A stretch of 64,000 nt of DNA from Candidatus Pelagibacter communis (GCF_001179985.1 NZ_CVSI01000028.1:1-64000), one strand, 5' to 3'; counted from the stretch's first letter, positions 1 through 8,875 are shown. Numbers and translations: made by a program. The notes: generated by a model from the letters alone, not told the origin.

Positions 1-1043
1 TCAATTTTATTTGACTGATGACCTTTTATTTTATTAATTTCCTCAGATGAAAATGAACTCAGGCCTATTGCCAGCTCTTTATCATTTTTACTAATTATTT
101 TTATTTGATCACCTTTTTTGAATGAACCTTCAACGCTCTTTACACCTGCGGCCAGCAAACTCTTACCTTTTCGTAATGCATTTTCAGCACCTTCATCAAT
201 CTTCAAATATCCTTTTGCATGTAACGTGCTGGCAATCCACTTTTTTCTAGCATCTAATTTAGAAATTTCAGGAATAAACCAAGTACATATTTTTTTATCT
301 AAAATATTACTCAAAGGTCTTTCTTTTAATCCGTTTGCTATTGCCATTTTACATCCTGAAAGCGCACATATTTTAGCTGCATCAATTTTAGTTCTCATAC
401 CACCTGATCCATACTCACTAGTTTTTCCAGAAGCTAATTTAATTATATTTTGGTCTATTTTTTCAATCTTATTTATCAATTTAGCATCTTTATGAATTTT
501 TGGATTTTTTGTATAAAGTCCATCCACATCTGATAATAACACAAGACAATCTGCATCAGAAATTTGAGCAACTCTTGAGGCTAGTCTATCATTATCTCCA
601 TATTTTATTTCGGAAGTAGCAATAGTATCGTTTTCATTAACTATCGGTATAAAATTAAGATTAAATAAATTTTCAATTGTCCTTTTAGCATTTATAGCTC
701 TCCTTCTTATTTCAGTATCTTCTAGTGTAAGCAATATTTGGGAAATATTAATTTTTTGAATAGCGAAAATTTCCTTAAATAAATTCATTAACTCGATTTG
801 TCCTACAGATGCTACGGCTTGACTTTGATCTATTTTAAGTTTTTTCTTTGTTATATTTAATTTCTTACAACCAAGAGCAATTGCGCCTGAACTTACTATA
901 ATAATATTCTTATTTTTTTTTCTTAAAGCTCTAATATCTTTTGCAAACTCCAATAACCATTTTTTTCTGATAATTTTTTTGTCATCAATAATTAATGATG
1001 ATCCTATTTTAACAATAATAGTTTTGGAATTTTCAAGATACAT
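1..1043 (-). CDS. proB: Glutamate 5-kinase ProB, 3' end cut by the window edge
   Basis: Catalyses the ATP-dependent phosphorylation of glutamate, the first committed step of proline synthesis. Reading the minus strand from ATG 1043 gives MYLENSKTIIVKIGSSLI, then an amino-acid-kinase domain (SSGAIALG, LLSDVDGLYT, GSGGMRTKIDAA), and after about residue 275 a PUA-like domain with GAENALRKGKSLLAAGV. About 347 codons are visible; enterobacterial ProB has about 367 residues, so only a short tail is missing. The start overlaps the end of obg by 11 bp, so the two are probably translationally coupled. The order obg-proB is common in alphaproteobacteria. Confidence 0.93.
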   Translation of the reverse strand, partial: MYLENSKTIIVKIGSSLIIDDKKIIRKKWLLEFAKDIRALRKKNKNIIIVSSGAIALGCKKLNITKKKLKIDQSQAVASVGQIELMNLFKEIFAIQKINISQILLTLEDTEIRRRAINAKRTIENLFNLNFIPIVNENDTIATSEIKYGDNDRLASRVAQISDADCLVLLSDVDGLYTKNPKIHKDAKLINKIEKIDQNIIKLASGKTSEYGSGGMRTKIDAAKICALSGCKMAIANGLKERPLSNILDKKICTWFIPEISKLDARKKWIASTLHAKGYLKIDEGAENALRKGKSLLAAGVKSVEGSFKKGDQIKIISKNDKELAIGLSSFSSEEINKIKGHQSNKI

Positions 1044-2016
1044 TTTTAAGCAACTTTATTTTTAAATTTGATATTAATTTTTTGTCAAAAGTAGATAATT
1101 GAATAACTTTTTTATTTAATTTTTCCTCAAATTTCATCTTTTTATTTTTGAGATCTTTTTGTGATAATAAATCGACTTTATTTAACACTATAATTTCCTT
1201 TTTTTTTAATAATTCCTTACTATACTCGCCTAATTCTTTTCTAATTTGTTTATAACAATTAGCCAAATCTTCCTCAGAAACATCAATTAAGTGTAATAGT
1301 GTTTTACATCTTTCTACATGTTTTAAAAACTTTATACCTAAACCGACGCCAGTGTGTGCTCCTTCAATTAATCCTGGTATATCTGCTAATGTAATCTCTT
1401 TATTATCATACATTGCAACACCTAGATTAGGATTTATAGTTGTAAACTTATAATTAGCAATTTTGGGATTTGCAGAGGTTATTGAAGCAAGTAAACTTGA
1501 TTTACCTGCATTTGGTAAACCTATTATTCCAATATCAGCAATCGTTTTAAGTTGTAACCAAATCCAAAATTCCTCGCCTTTTGTACCTTTTGTAAATTTT
1601 CTCGGAGCTCTATTTGTAGATGACTTAAATCTGGTATTTCCAAAACCACCTCGACCTCCTACAGCAACAGTAAATTCATCTTTTTCTTTTTTGAAATCAA
1701 AAAGTAAAGTTTTGTTATCTTCTTCAAAAATTTGAGTCCCAATTGGAACAGATAAGAATAAATCTTTTCCACCTCTCCCTGTTTGATTTTTTCCCTTACC
1801 ATCACCACCCCTTTTGGCTTTGAAATGTTGTTGATATCTATAATCGATTAATGTATTTAAATTTCTCTCTGATTTTAATATCACAGAGCCACCCTTGCCC
1901 CCGTCACCTCCATCTGGACCTCCGAACTCAATAAATTTTTCACGTCTAAAGCTTGGTGATCCTGAGCCACCGTTACCAGCTTTAACAAATATCTTTACTT
2001 GATCTAGGAATTTCAT
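1033..2016 (-). CDS. obgE: GTPase Obg (CgtA)
   Basis: Essential ribosome-associated GTPase of large-subunit assembly and stress signalling. The 327-residue protein has the glycine-rich Obg fold at the N-terminus (about residues 1-158, with runs such as GGDGGKGGS and GRGGFGNTRF), followed by the G domain: G1 GLPNAGKSS near residue 166, G3 DIPGLIEGA near 213, G4 NKVD near 279. The variable C-terminal domain of some Obg proteins is essentially absent, as in other compact genomes. It lies 29 bp after rpmA in the rplU-rpmA-obg-proB operon, a classical ribosome-linked arrangement. Confidence 0.97.
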   Translation of the reverse strand: MKFLDQVKIFVKAGNGGSGSPSFRREKFIEFGGPDGGDGGKGGSVILKSERNLNTLIDYRYQQHFKAKRGGDGKGKNQTGRGGKDLFLSVPIGTQIFEEDNKTLLFDFKKEKDEFTVAVGGRGGFGNTRFKSSTNRAPRKFTKGTKGEEFWIWLQLKTIADIGIIGLPNAGKSSLLASITSANPKIANYKFTTINPNLGVAMYDNKEITLADIPGLIEGAHTGVGLGIKFLKHVERCKTLLHLIDVSEEDLANCYKQIRKELGEYSKELLKKKEIIVLNKVDLLSQKDLKNKKMKFEEKLNKKVIQLSTFDKKLISNLKIKLLKNVS

Positions 2017-2017
2017 A

Positions 2018-2041
2018 ATACAACTTTTGTTTATGTTGTAT
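2018..2041 (-). other. Hairpin between rpmA and obg
   Basis: The spacer holds a 7-bp perfect inverted repeat (ATACAAC at 2018-2024 and GTTGTAT at 2035-2041) with a 10-nt loop. In the transcript it would lie just after the rpmA stop and just before the obg start. No T-tract follows, so it is not a good terminator. It may be a processing or stability hairpin that separates expression of the ribosomal proteins from obg, or it may be chance in AT-rich DNA. Confidence 0.3.
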
Positions 2042-2045
2042 GAAT

Positions 2046-2300
2046 TTAATTGGGCTTTACTGAAACGTAAGTTCTATCTGACTTACTTTTTTTAAAGACA
2101 ACCTTACCCTTAACAACAGAGAAAATAGAGTGATCTTTGCCCATGCCAACGTTTTGGCCTGGAAAAATTTTAGTTCCTCTTTGCCTAACTATTATATTAC
2201 CAGGTACAACGAATTGGCCACCGTATTTTTTTACACCCAATCTTCTACCAGCGCTATCTCTTCCGTTTCGAGAGGATCCACCTGCTTTTTTTGTTGCCAT
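2046..2300 (-). CDS. rpmA: 50S ribosomal protein L27
   Basis: Large-subunit protein whose N-terminal tail reaches the peptidyl-transferase centre. The 84-residue product starts [20 protein letters not shown] and contains the family signatures [11 protein letters not shown] and [15 protein letters not shown], at normal family length. There is no N-terminal extension of the kind cleaved in Firmicutes. It sits 21 bp downstream of rplU, the usual pairing. Confidence 0.98.
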   Translation of the reverse strand: MATKKAGGSSRNGRDSAGRRLGVKKYGGQFVVPGNIIVRQRGTKIFPGQNVGMGKDHSIFSVVKGKVVFKKSKSDRTYVSVKPN

Positions 2301-2321
2301 AATTTATCTTTATAATTTGTT

Positions 2322-2720
2322 TTACTTATCTTTTTTAATTTCAGTCTTTTTTTCTTTTTTTACTTTACTAATTTTTTCAGCCTCAGACAATACTTTACCA
2401 TCTTTTGACATTATCTTATTAACTCTAATTAATGAGTATTGCTGTCTGTGACCATTTTTTCTTCTAGAATTTTTTCTTCTTCTTTTTTTAAATATTAGAA
2501 CTGTCCTATTTTTAGCATTTTTTAAAAATTCGGCTTCTACTTTTGCACCTTGAACAGTAGGTAAACCCACCTCAACATTTTTATCATTTCCATAGGCAAG
2601 TATTTCTTTGAATTCAATTATAGAATTTGGTTTTTGATCTCCAAATTTTTCTATTTTTATTATTTCTCCAGCTTTAACTTTATATTGTTTTCCACCAGTT
2701 TGTATTATCGCAAAAGACAT
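2322..2720 (-). CDS. rplU: 50S ribosomal protein L21, with a basic C-terminal tail
   Basis: Large-subunit protein. It starts MSFAIIQTGGKQYKVKAGE, the canonical L21 N-terminus, and has the conserved FKKRRRKNSRRKNGHRQQY region near residues 77-95. At 132 residues it is longer than the roughly 103 of E. coli L21; the extra part is a Lys-rich tail after about residue 110, as seen in several alphaproteobacteria. It is the first gene of the operon, with a good promoter about 25 bp upstream of the start and GGA a few bases before the ATG. Confidence 0.97.
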   Translation of the reverse strand: MSFAIIQTGGKQYKVKAGEIIKIEKFGDQKPNSIIEFKEILAYGNDKNVEVGLPTVQGAKVEAEFLKNAKNRTVLIFKKRRRKNSRRKNGHRQQYSLIRVNKIMSKDGKVLSEAEKISKVKKEKKTEIKKDK

Positions 2721-2743
2721 GTTTTTCCTTAAAAATTAAATGC

Positions 2744-2771
2744 AATATATAATTAGCTTTTTTATAGTCAA
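2744..2771 (-). promoter_or_regulatory. Sigma-70-type promoter of the rplU operon
   Basis: On the minus strand TTGACT (2766-2771) and TATATT (2744-2749) are separated by 16 bp, close to the housekeeping consensus. Transcription would start near 2737, giving a 5' leader of about 17 nt before the rplU ATG at 2720. The neighbouring gloB gene ends at 2782 on the same strand, so the promoter lies in the only real gap between the two transcription units. Confidence 0.6.
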
Positions 2772-2781
2772 GATTAATAAG

Positions 2782-3498
2782 CTAAAAATTATCCTTTAAA
2801 TCCCTGAGTTTTGAGAAGGTTTCAATATTTTCTGCTTTTAAAAATATGTTGCATTCTAGTTCTTCTTTTAAAATAGATGGAATTGTTGGTATACCTGCCT
2901 TTAAATTTTTATTAATTAAGTCTATTTTTTTTTTAAGATTTTCATTATTTGGATCATGCTCAATACAGAATTTTGCATTGTTTAACGTATATTCATGCCC
3001 ACAATATATTAAAGTTTCTTTATCAAAAGTTTTAATTAATGATAATGATCTGAACATATCTTCATAAGTTCCTTCAAATAACCTTCCACAGCTTAATGAA
3101 AATAAAGTATCTCCTGTAAATAATATTTTGTCATTGAAAAAATGATAGCAAATATGACCCGAGGTATGACCTGGAGTATGATAAGTTTTAAGTTGAAAAT
3201 CACCTTCTTTAAATATCTCCTCATTTTTGAGACAAATATCTATGCCTGGTATTCTTTTTTTATCATCTATAAAACCAATTATTTTACAGTTATACTTTTC
3301 TTTTAATGTTAAATTTCCGTCTATATGATCAAAGTGATGGTGTGTGTTTAAGATATATTTTAATTTTAGATTTAATTTTTCTAATGATTTAATAAGTGGA
3401 CCAGATTCGCTTGGGTCTATAACTAGTGCCTCATTATTATTATGCACTATATATGAAAAATTATCTTTTAAACATTTTACAATTTCAACTTTTATCAT
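2782..3498 (-). CDS. gloB: Hydroxyacylglutathione hydrolase (glyoxalase II)
   Basis: Hydrolyses S-lactoylglutathione to lactate and glutathione, the second step of methylglyoxal detoxification. The 238-residue protein is a metallo-beta-lactamase-fold enzyme with the metal motif THHHFDH (His53, His55, Asp57, His58), a second metal His in TPGHTSGH, and GDTLF; the C-terminal glyoxalase-II helical domain follows (CGHEYTLNNAKF). Its start overlaps the metW stop by 4 bp, which indicates co-translation in a metX-metW-gloB unit. The metX-metW pairing is common; the gloB addition is probably a local operon fusion. Confidence 0.93.
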   Translation of the reverse strand: MIKVEIVKCLKDNFSYIVHNNNEALVIDPSESGPLIKSLEKLNLKLKYILNTHHHFDHIDGNLTLKEKYNCKIIGFIDDKKRIPGIDICLKNEEIFKEGDFQLKTYHTPGHTSGHICYHFFNDKILFTGDTLFSLSCGRLFEGTYEDMFRSLSLIKTFDKETLIYCGHEYTLNNAKFCIEHDPNNENLKKKIDLINKNLKAGIPTIPSILKEELECNIFLKAENIETFSKLRDLKDNF

Positions 3499-4091
3499 TT
3501 TTCTATTAAAAAAATACCAAGTTCAGAAGTTAAATTTTTAAAATTTAAATTAAACTTATTGATCGAAGATACTTTATTATTTGTAAGAGCTAAAGATTTA
3601 AATAAATTTATTTTTCTATCATTACAAAAGTTTACGAAGTCCTTAATTGAGCACATGTGTAGATTGGGTGTATTATACCACTCATTTGGTAGCGTCTTAG
3701 TAACAGGCATTGTACCTTTAAATAACAAGTTAAATCTCACTTTCCAAAAACCAAAATTTGGTATTGTTACAATTGATGTCTTTCCTATTCTTAATAAATC
3801 ACTTATTACTTTTTCGGGATTTAAAAAAGCTTGCAAGGTTTGGCTTAAAATAACGTAATCAAAACTATTACTAGGAAATTGTTTTAAATCTATCTCAGCA
3901 TTACCCTCAATTACAGTGAGACCCTTCTGAATACATTTTTGAACGTTATCTTTAGATATTTCTAGACCTCTAACTTTTTTAGATATATTTTCATAAATAA
4001 ATTTCATTAGTTCGCCATCTCCGCAACCAACATCTAAAATTGATTTTTCACTTTGAATAGACTTTGCAATAATTTTAAATTCTTCTTTCAT
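3495..4091 (-). CDS. metW: MetW, methyltransferase-like partner of MetX
   Basis: The 198-residue protein has a class I SAM-dependent methyltransferase fold with motif I ILDVGCGDGELM near residues 18-29. MetW is nearly always encoded beside metX in proteobacteria and is thought to assist homoserine acetylation or succinylation by MetX; its own methyltransferase reaction is not established. Here it follows metX after 2 bp and overlaps gloB by 4 bp, so all three genes should be on the SAM-riboswitch-controlled transcript. Confidence 0.92.
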   Translation of the reverse strand: MKEEFKIIAKSIQSEKSILDVGCGDGELMKFIYENISKKVRGLEISKDNVQKCIQKGLTVIEGNAEIDLKQFPSNSFDYVILSQTLQAFLNPEKVISDLLRIGKTSIVTIPNFGFWKVRFNLLFKGTMPVTKTLPNEWYNTPNLHMCSIKDFVNFCNDRKINLFKSLALTNNKVSSINKFNLNFKNLTSELGIFLIEK

Positions 4092-4093
4092 AA

Positions 4094-5209
4094 TTATTTT
4101 TTATATGAGTTATCAACAAAATTCTTTAATGCATTTACAAAATCAGGAACATCTAATAAAAAAGAGTCGTGACCTTTATCAGATTTTACCTCTAAAAATC
4201 CTACATCTGCATTTATCGCATTTAGGGCAATTACTATCTCTCTATTTTCAGCTGTTGGATACAACCAGTCAGAAGTAAATGAAATGATAAAAAATTTGGT
4301 TTTTGTATTTTTAAATACTTTTGAAAGATCGCCGTTAGAATTTTTGCTAAGATCAAAATAATCCATTGCTCTTGTTATATAAAGATAGCTATTTGCATCG
4401 AAACGATCAACAAATATTGATCCCTGGTATCTAAGATAACTCTCAATTTGAAAGTCGGCATCAAAACCAAATTTAATTTTGTCTCGCTCTTGAAGTTTTC
4501 TGCCAAATTTTTCCTGAAGACCTTTTTTTGATAAATATGTTATGTGGGCCGCCATTCTTGCAACAGACAATCCTTTAGCAGGAGATTTATTTTCTAACTC
4601 ATAATTACCATTTTTCCAGTTTTCATCTGCCATTATTGCTTGCCTTCCTAACTCATTAAAAGCAATATTTTGAGCTGAGTGACTAGCAGAGCATGCTATA
4701 GGAATAGCTATTTTTGACTTATCTGGGTAGTTAGCAATGAATTGTAAAACTTGCATTCCTCCCATAGATCCACCAGTGACACAAAATAATTTATCTATAT
4801 TAAAATGATCAAGTAAATTAAATTGTGCATTAACCATATCGTTTATTGTTATAACTGGAAAATTAATACCAATTTTTTTTCCACTCTTTTTATCAATGGA
4901 GCTAGGACCAAATGATCCCATACAACCACCAATAACATTTGCACATATTATAAAATATTTATTTGTATCAAGTGCTTTATTTGGACCAATCACATATGAC
5001 CACCATCCGTCTTTATTAGTTATTGGATTTTTACCTGATGCAAACTGATCTCCAGTGAGTGCGTGAAACACCATTATAGCATTATCTTTATCTTGATTGA
5101 GCTTTCCATAAGTTTCATAAGCAAGAGGATAATCTGTAATAGTAACCCCACAATCCAACTTTAGTGGTTTTTTAATAATTATTTTTTTTATGTCATCAAA
5201 TCCGTTCAT
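4094..5209 (-). CDS. metX: Homoserine O-acyltransferase MetX
   Basis: Acylates L-homoserine (acetyl-CoA in most family members, succinyl-CoA in some) to feed methionine synthesis. The 371-residue alpha/beta-hydrolase has the nucleophile elbow GGSMGG with Ser148, the acyl-pocket sequence NVIGGCMGSFGP, and the catalytic His347 in SDKGHDSF. It starts at ATG 5209, 20 nt after the end of a SAM-II-type aptamer, so expression should fall when SAM is plentiful. Acetyl versus succinyl specificity cannot be decided by eye. Confidence 0.95.
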   Translation of the reverse strand: MNGFDDIKKIIIKKPLKLDCGVTITDYPLAYETYGKLNQDKDNAIMVFHALTGDQFASGKNPITNKDGWWSYVIGPNKALDTNKYFIICANVIGGCMGSFGPSSIDKKSGKKIGINFPVITINDMVNAQFNLLDHFNIDKLFCVTGGSMGGMQVLQFIANYPDKSKIAIPIACSASHSAQNIAFNELGRQAIMADENWKNGNYELENKSPAKGLSVARMAAHITYLSKKGLQEKFGRKLQERDKIKFGFDADFQIESYLRYQGSIFVDRFDANSYLYITRAMDYFDLSKNSNGDLSKVFKNTKTKFFIISFTSDWLYPTAENREIVIALNAINADVGFLEVKSDKGHDSFLLDVPDFVNALKNFVDNSYKK

Positions 5210-5228
5210 AATATCTGATTGAATTGTG

Positions 5229-5290
5229 AGGAAAAAAACTTATTTAGCGGTTTTTTTAAAGCGCTCGCAATTCAGTTAAATCAGCGCAAA
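5229..5290 (-). promoter_or_regulatory. SAM-II-type riboswitch upstream of metX
   Basis: Read on the minus strand, the leader contains GCGCTGATTTAAC, then TTGCGAGCGC, then an A-rich linker and GCTAAATAAG. These are the conserved blocks of the SAM-II (metA) aptamer found upstream of metX/metA in alphaproteobacteria and Sargasso Sea DNA. The P1 stem is visible: AGCGC at 5283-5287 pairs with GCGCT at 5261-5265. The conserved 3' strand (GCTAAA, about 5243-5248) would complete the pseudoknot. A 7-T run lies just 3' of the aptamer (5232-5238). The related SAM-V class is an alternative. Confidence 0.85.
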
Positions 5291-5295
5291 GATCT

Positions 5296-5322
5296 TCTAT
5301 AGCAAGTTATCAATTATGTCAA
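5296..5322 (-). promoter_or_regulatory. Putative promoter of metX-metW-gloB
   Basis: On the minus strand a consensus -35 TTGACA (5317-5322) is followed after 15 bp by TATAGA (5296-5301). The spacing is short, but the predicted start near 5289 falls at the 5' edge of the SAM-II aptamer, exactly where a riboswitch leader should begin. That agreement raises confidence despite the spacing. Confidence 0.5.
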
Positions 5323-5383
5323 TTACAACTGATCGTTGTTTAATTTTATTTCAATTATTTTATTATTATTTATATATATCATT

Positions 5384-6457
5384 ATGCAAAAAGTTATATT
5401 TCGGAAAATCAGAGTAAAAAGTTACAAACCTGGTAAGTCAGTGCTTTTAAACAAAAAAAAGATAATTAAATTATCAGCAAATGAATCTGCATTAGGTTTC
5501 TCACCGAGAGTAAAAAAAAAATTATCGAAAATTGATTTGTTATCTAAATATCCTGACTCAAAATCTAAAAGTTTACGTAAGGAAATTTCAAAAAAATTCA
5601 GATGTAATTTCGACCAGATAATTTGTGGCTCAGGTTCAGATGAAATAATTCAAATGATTTGTCAATTATTTTTAACAAAATCAGATGAAGTAATTGTGCC
5701 AAAATATAGTTTTTTAATGTATAGAATTTATTCGGGTATTATTGGTGCTAAAGTTGTCTATGCCGATGAAGAAAATTTTAAAATATCAGTAGACAATATA
5801 TTAAAAAAAGTAACTCGAAAAACTAAAATTGTTTTTTTAGCAAATCCTAATAATCCAACAGCAACTTACTTGCCTGCATTAGAATTAAAAAATTTAAGGA
5901 AAAGGCTCAGGTCAAATATTCTGCTAGTTGTTGATGATGCTTATGAAGAATATATGTTAAATAAAGATTATAAGTCTGGACTAAACTTATTTAAAAACAA
6001 AAATAATGTTTTTATTTTAAGGACATTTTCTAAAATTTATGGACTGGCCTCCTTAAGAGTTGGGTGGGGGTATGGGTCAAAAGAAATAATAAAAGCGTTG
6101 ATGAACATTAAACCACCATTTAATATTACAAAAATAGGAGAGTTATCGGCTATAGAGTCACTTAAAGATAAAATATTCATATCAAAATCAATTAAACATA
6201 ATAAAAAATGGGCAGAAAAACTTAAACGCAACTTAGAAAAAAATAATATAAATACAAATAAAGTTTCTGCGAACTTTTTATTATTAAATTTTGATAAGTG
6301 TAAAATTTCGGCCTTAAAATTCAAAAAAAAACTTGAAGAAAAAGGTATTATTGTTAGAAGCCTTGAAGTATATGGTATGAAAAATAAATTAAGAGTGACA
6401 ATAGGAAATTCCAAAGAAAACAAGTTTTTTCTAAAAACGCTAAAGTCAATATTCTAA
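5384..6457 (+). CDS. hisC: Histidinol-phosphate / aromatic aminotransferase, HisC family
   Basis: PLP-dependent fold-type-I aminotransferase of about 357 residues. It shows LSANESALGFSP (substrate loop), CGSGSDEIIQ, NPNNPTATY, VVDDAYEEY, and the PLP lysine in TFSKIYGLASLRVGW. I chose ATG 5384, because starting at TTG 5336 would add a hydrophobic 16-residue leader that does not belong to the fold and lies in the promoter region. HisC acts on histidinol phosphate, and many homologues also transaminate prephenate or aromatic keto acids. The next gene, 1 bp away, is tyrA, so a tyrosine/phenylalanine role is plausible alongside or instead of histidine. Confidence 0.88.
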   Translation: MQKVIFRKIRVKSYKPGKSVLLNKKKIIKLSANESALGFSPRVKKKLSKIDLLSKYPDSKSKSLRKEISKKFRCNFDQIICGSGSDEIIQMICQLFLTKSDEVIVPKYSFLMYRIYSGIIGAKVVYADEENFKISVDNILKKVTRKTKIVFLANPNNPTATYLPALELKNLRKRLRSNILLVVDDAYEEYMLNKDYKSGLNLFKNKNNVFILRTFSKIYGLASLRVGWGYGSKEIIKALMNIKPPFNITKIGELSAIESLKDKIFISKSIKHNKKWAEKLKRNLEKNNINTNKVSANFLLLNFDKCKISALKFKKKLEEKGIIVRSLEVYGMKNKLRVTIGNSKENKFFLKTLKSIF

Positions 6458-6458
6458 A

Positions 6459-7364
6459 ATGTTTAGTAATATATTAATCGTTGGTTGTGGCCTGATAGGC
6501 TCATCTATCTTAAGAGGTTCATTAAATAAAAAAATTTCAAAAAATATTTATGTATTTGAAAAATCAAAAAAAAATATCTCTTTGATAAAAAAAATTGATA
6601 AGAAAATTAAATTTCTTAATAAGATAGATTACAAAGTTTCCAATATGGACTTGATTGTGCTCTCAACACACATGAGCCAATATAATAATTTAATTAAAAA
6701 ATTGCTAAGATATATTTCGTCAAAAAATCTAATAACAGACACAGGTTCAACTAAACGTAATGTTGAAAATTTAATTAATAAAAATAAAAAATTAAAAAAA
6801 ATATTTATCCCAAGTCACCCAATCGCAGGTTCAGAAGTAAGTGGACCAGAGTTTGGTGATAAAAATTTATTTAAAGACAAGTGGTGTATTATTTTGAAAG
6901 GTAACGATAAATCAAAAAAAAATCAAAAAAAAATAGAAAAATTTTGGAAGAAACTAGGATCAAAGATAATATTTATGAATTCTATTGATCATGATAAAAT
7001 TTTTTCTATAACTAGCCATTTACCACATTTAATTGCATACAATCTTGTGAAAACTGCTATTGATTTTCAAAAGAAAAATAAAAAAAGTATTATAAAATAC
7101 AGTGCAGGCGGTCTAAGAGATTTTTCTAGAACAGCAGCATCTAATGAAATAATGTGGCGTGATATTTTCTTTGAAAACAAAGATAATATTATCGATTCAA
7201 TCAATATCTTTATAAGAAATTTAAAAAATTTTAAAAAACTTATTAAAAATCAAAATAATATAAATGTTTTAAAAATATTGAAGAATTCAAAAAAAGTTCG
7301 GAAACAAATAATTAATTTAAAACAAGATGTATCAAAACCTAATTTTGGAAGGGATACCCTTTAA
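6459..7364 (+). CDS. tyrA: Prephenate/arogenate dehydrogenase TyrA
   Basis: Oxidatively decarboxylates prephenate (or arogenate) on the way to tyrosine, using NAD(P)+. The 301-residue protein opens with a Rossmann dinucleotide motif ILIVGCGLIGSSILRG; it then has TDTGSTKRN, the signature HPIAGSEVSGPEF near residues 118-130, and SHLPHLIAY. No chorismate mutase or ACT domain is attached. It follows hisC by 1 bp. The hisC-tyrA pair matches the alphaproteobacterial arrangement. It overlaps the end of the convergent sulfotransferase gene by 4 bp. Confidence 0.93.
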   Translation: MFSNILIVGCGLIGSSILRGSLNKKISKNIYVFEKSKKNISLIKKIDKKIKFLNKIDYKVSNMDLIVLSTHMSQYNNLIKKLLRYISSKNLITDTGSTKRNVENLINKNKKLKKIFIPSHPIAGSEVSGPEFGDKNLFKDKWCIILKGNDKSKKNQKKIEKFWKKLGSKIIFMNSIDHDKIFSITSHLPHLIAYNLVKTAIDFQKKNKKSIIKYSAGGLRDFSRTAASNEIMWRDIFFENKDNIIDSINIFIRNLKNFKKLIKNQNNINVLKILKNSKKVRKQIINLKQDVSKPNFGRDTL

Positions 7365-8875
7365 GAAAGATCCATGAGATCTGTAAGATATTTTTCGTAC
7401 CCAGCGTATGATTTTAATGAAGTATTATAAATTGGTCTTCTTGCTTGGTTAAAACTTATTGTTTTTATAACTCTTTTATTTTTATGGTGTGCAAGACAAT
7501 TTTCATCCCACTCTAAAGAACAAAATTTGAGTAATTTTTCTACTTCTTGTTTCGTATTGTTAATTAAATTTTCATATCTTAAATCATAAATTTCATTTGG
7601 AAAAAGTCTTTTCCAAAAGAACATCAAATCTTGATATGATCTGTAATATTTAGATAAATCACTCAAATCATTACCAAAATCTATTTTGGTCGGAAAATAA
7701 TTTTTATAAATTGACCAACAATTATCAATAGGATTTCTAATTATATTTATAAATTTTGAGTTTGGTAAAAATTTCATAATAAATCCTATATAAAAAAAGT
7801 TTAATGGAGCCTTATCTGTGAAAACTTTGTTTGAGTCGTCAATATTACTTAAGAAATTTAAGTATTCTTTATTACATTTTAGTAAGTCATCTTCCTCTAT
7901 ATCTTGATTTGATTTAAAAAAATCGTTATATATTTTTTGTATATAAGGTAGTTCACCACCACCGATAACGTTTTTATGAGATGCCAAAATTTGCTCCGTC
8001 AAGGAGGTACCTGACCTTGGCATTCCTACTATAAAAATAATTTTTCTATATGTCTTATTTAATTTACAATCATTTAAAGATTTAAATTTTTCTTTAATTG
8101 CTTCAAACCTTTTTTTACTTTTCTTAAAATTATAATTACTAATTTTTTTAGATATATCATTAGCTTTTTTATAATTATTGAATGATTCAATATAGTTTTT
8201 TTGATCTCCATATGCTTTTCCTAATGCAAAATGTAAATGTAACAGCGAATTATCGTTGAGCTTCATATTTGATAACTTTTCCTTTATATTTAAAAAGTGT
8301 TTATGCTTAGAATTGTATTTTTCCATTTGAGAAATTAGTCTATCTGCCTCAGTAAAATCTTTTTTTTGTTTTAAGATTTGAAAATATAATTCTTTAGATT
8401 TTTCAAATCTTCCTAAACTATTATATAGTCCCGCTAAATTATACATTACTACCAATGCATCTGGCTTTATAGATAAAATCTTTTCGTAGATATTCACTGA
8501 CTCTTCAGTTTGATCCAAATCTTTTTTTAAATTAGCTAAATTATTTAATAAACTTAAATTATTTTTATCAATTTCCAGTCCTTTTTTGTATTTTTTTTCG
8601 GCTTTTTTGTATTCATAAATATTTGAATAAAACATTCCTAAATTATTTAAAAAATCTACATTTTTAGGATTATGCTTTAATGCTTCATTCATTACATCAA
8701 TAGCCTTATAAGTCTTACCTTTGTTGTTATAAGCTAAACATAATAAATTATAAAAAACATCTATATCATTATTTTTTAAAATTGAATTACACTCCTCTAT
8801 AACTCGATCATATTTTTTTTCTAAAAATTTTTTCTTTAATTCTTCAAATCTTTTTTTTAAATCTAATTCGCCCAT
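7361..8875 (-). CDS. TPR-repeat sulfotransferase, copy 1
   Basis: The 504-residue protein combines an N-terminal array of about six tetratricopeptide repeats (roughly residues 20-245, with unit motifs such as NNLGMFYSNIYEYKKAEKKY) with a C-terminal PAPS-dependent sulfotransferase domain. The 5'-phosphosulfate loop GMPRSGTSLTEQIL lies near residues 284-297, and the 3'-phosphate-binding part reads INIIRNPIDNCWS. It would transfer sulfate to a carbohydrate, lipid or protein acceptor that the sequence does not reveal. No signal peptide or membrane segment is seen, so it is probably cytoplasmic. It is last in a minus-strand run that includes a second copy, 59 bp upstream. Confidence 0.85.
   Translation of the reverse strand: MGELDLKKRFEELKKKFLEKKYDRVIEECNSILKNNDIDVFYNLLCLAYNNKGKTYKAIDVMNEALKHNPKNVDFLNNLGMFYSNIYEYKKAEKKYKKGLEIDKNNLSLLNNLANLKKDLDQTEESVNIYEKILSIKPDALVVMYNLAGLYNSLGRFEKSKELYFQILKQKKDFTEADRLISQMEKYNSKHKHFLNIKEKLSNMKLNDNSLLHLHFALGKAYGDQKNYIESFNNYKKANDISKKISNYNFKKSKKRFEAIKEKFKSLNDCKLNKTYRKIIFIVGMPRSGTSLTEQILASHKNVIGGGELPYIQKIYNDFFKSNQDIEEDDLLKCNKEYLNFLSNIDDSNKVFTDKAPLNFFYIGFIMKFLPNSKFINIIRNPIDNCWSIYKNYFPTKIDFGNDLSDLSKYYRSYQDLMFFWKRLFPNEIYDLRYENLINNTKQEVEKLLKFCSLEWDENCLAHHKNKRVIKTISFNQARRPIYNTSLKSYAGYEKYLTDLMDLS
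8650..8764. repeat. 115-bp direct repeat, copy within sulfotransferase 1
   Basis: Bases 8650-8764 are identical, base for base, to 10224-10338, while flanking parts of the two sulfotransferase genes have diverged freely. The block encodes a TPR segment (about residues 38-75 of each protein). Identity at third codon positions shows that it is recent, most simply explained by gene conversion between the tandem paralogues. Confidence 0.9.

Noticed and set aside
118-495. 125-codon open frame on the plus strand at the left edge
   Set aside because: It lies antisense to proB, whose minus-strand reading shows clear kinase and PUA motifs; the composition is that of a shadow frame.
5336-5383. TTG start extending the hisC-like gene by 16 residues
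   Set aside because: The extension is a random hydrophobic stretch in the divergent promoter/riboswitch region; ATG 5384 gives the normal family N-terminus.
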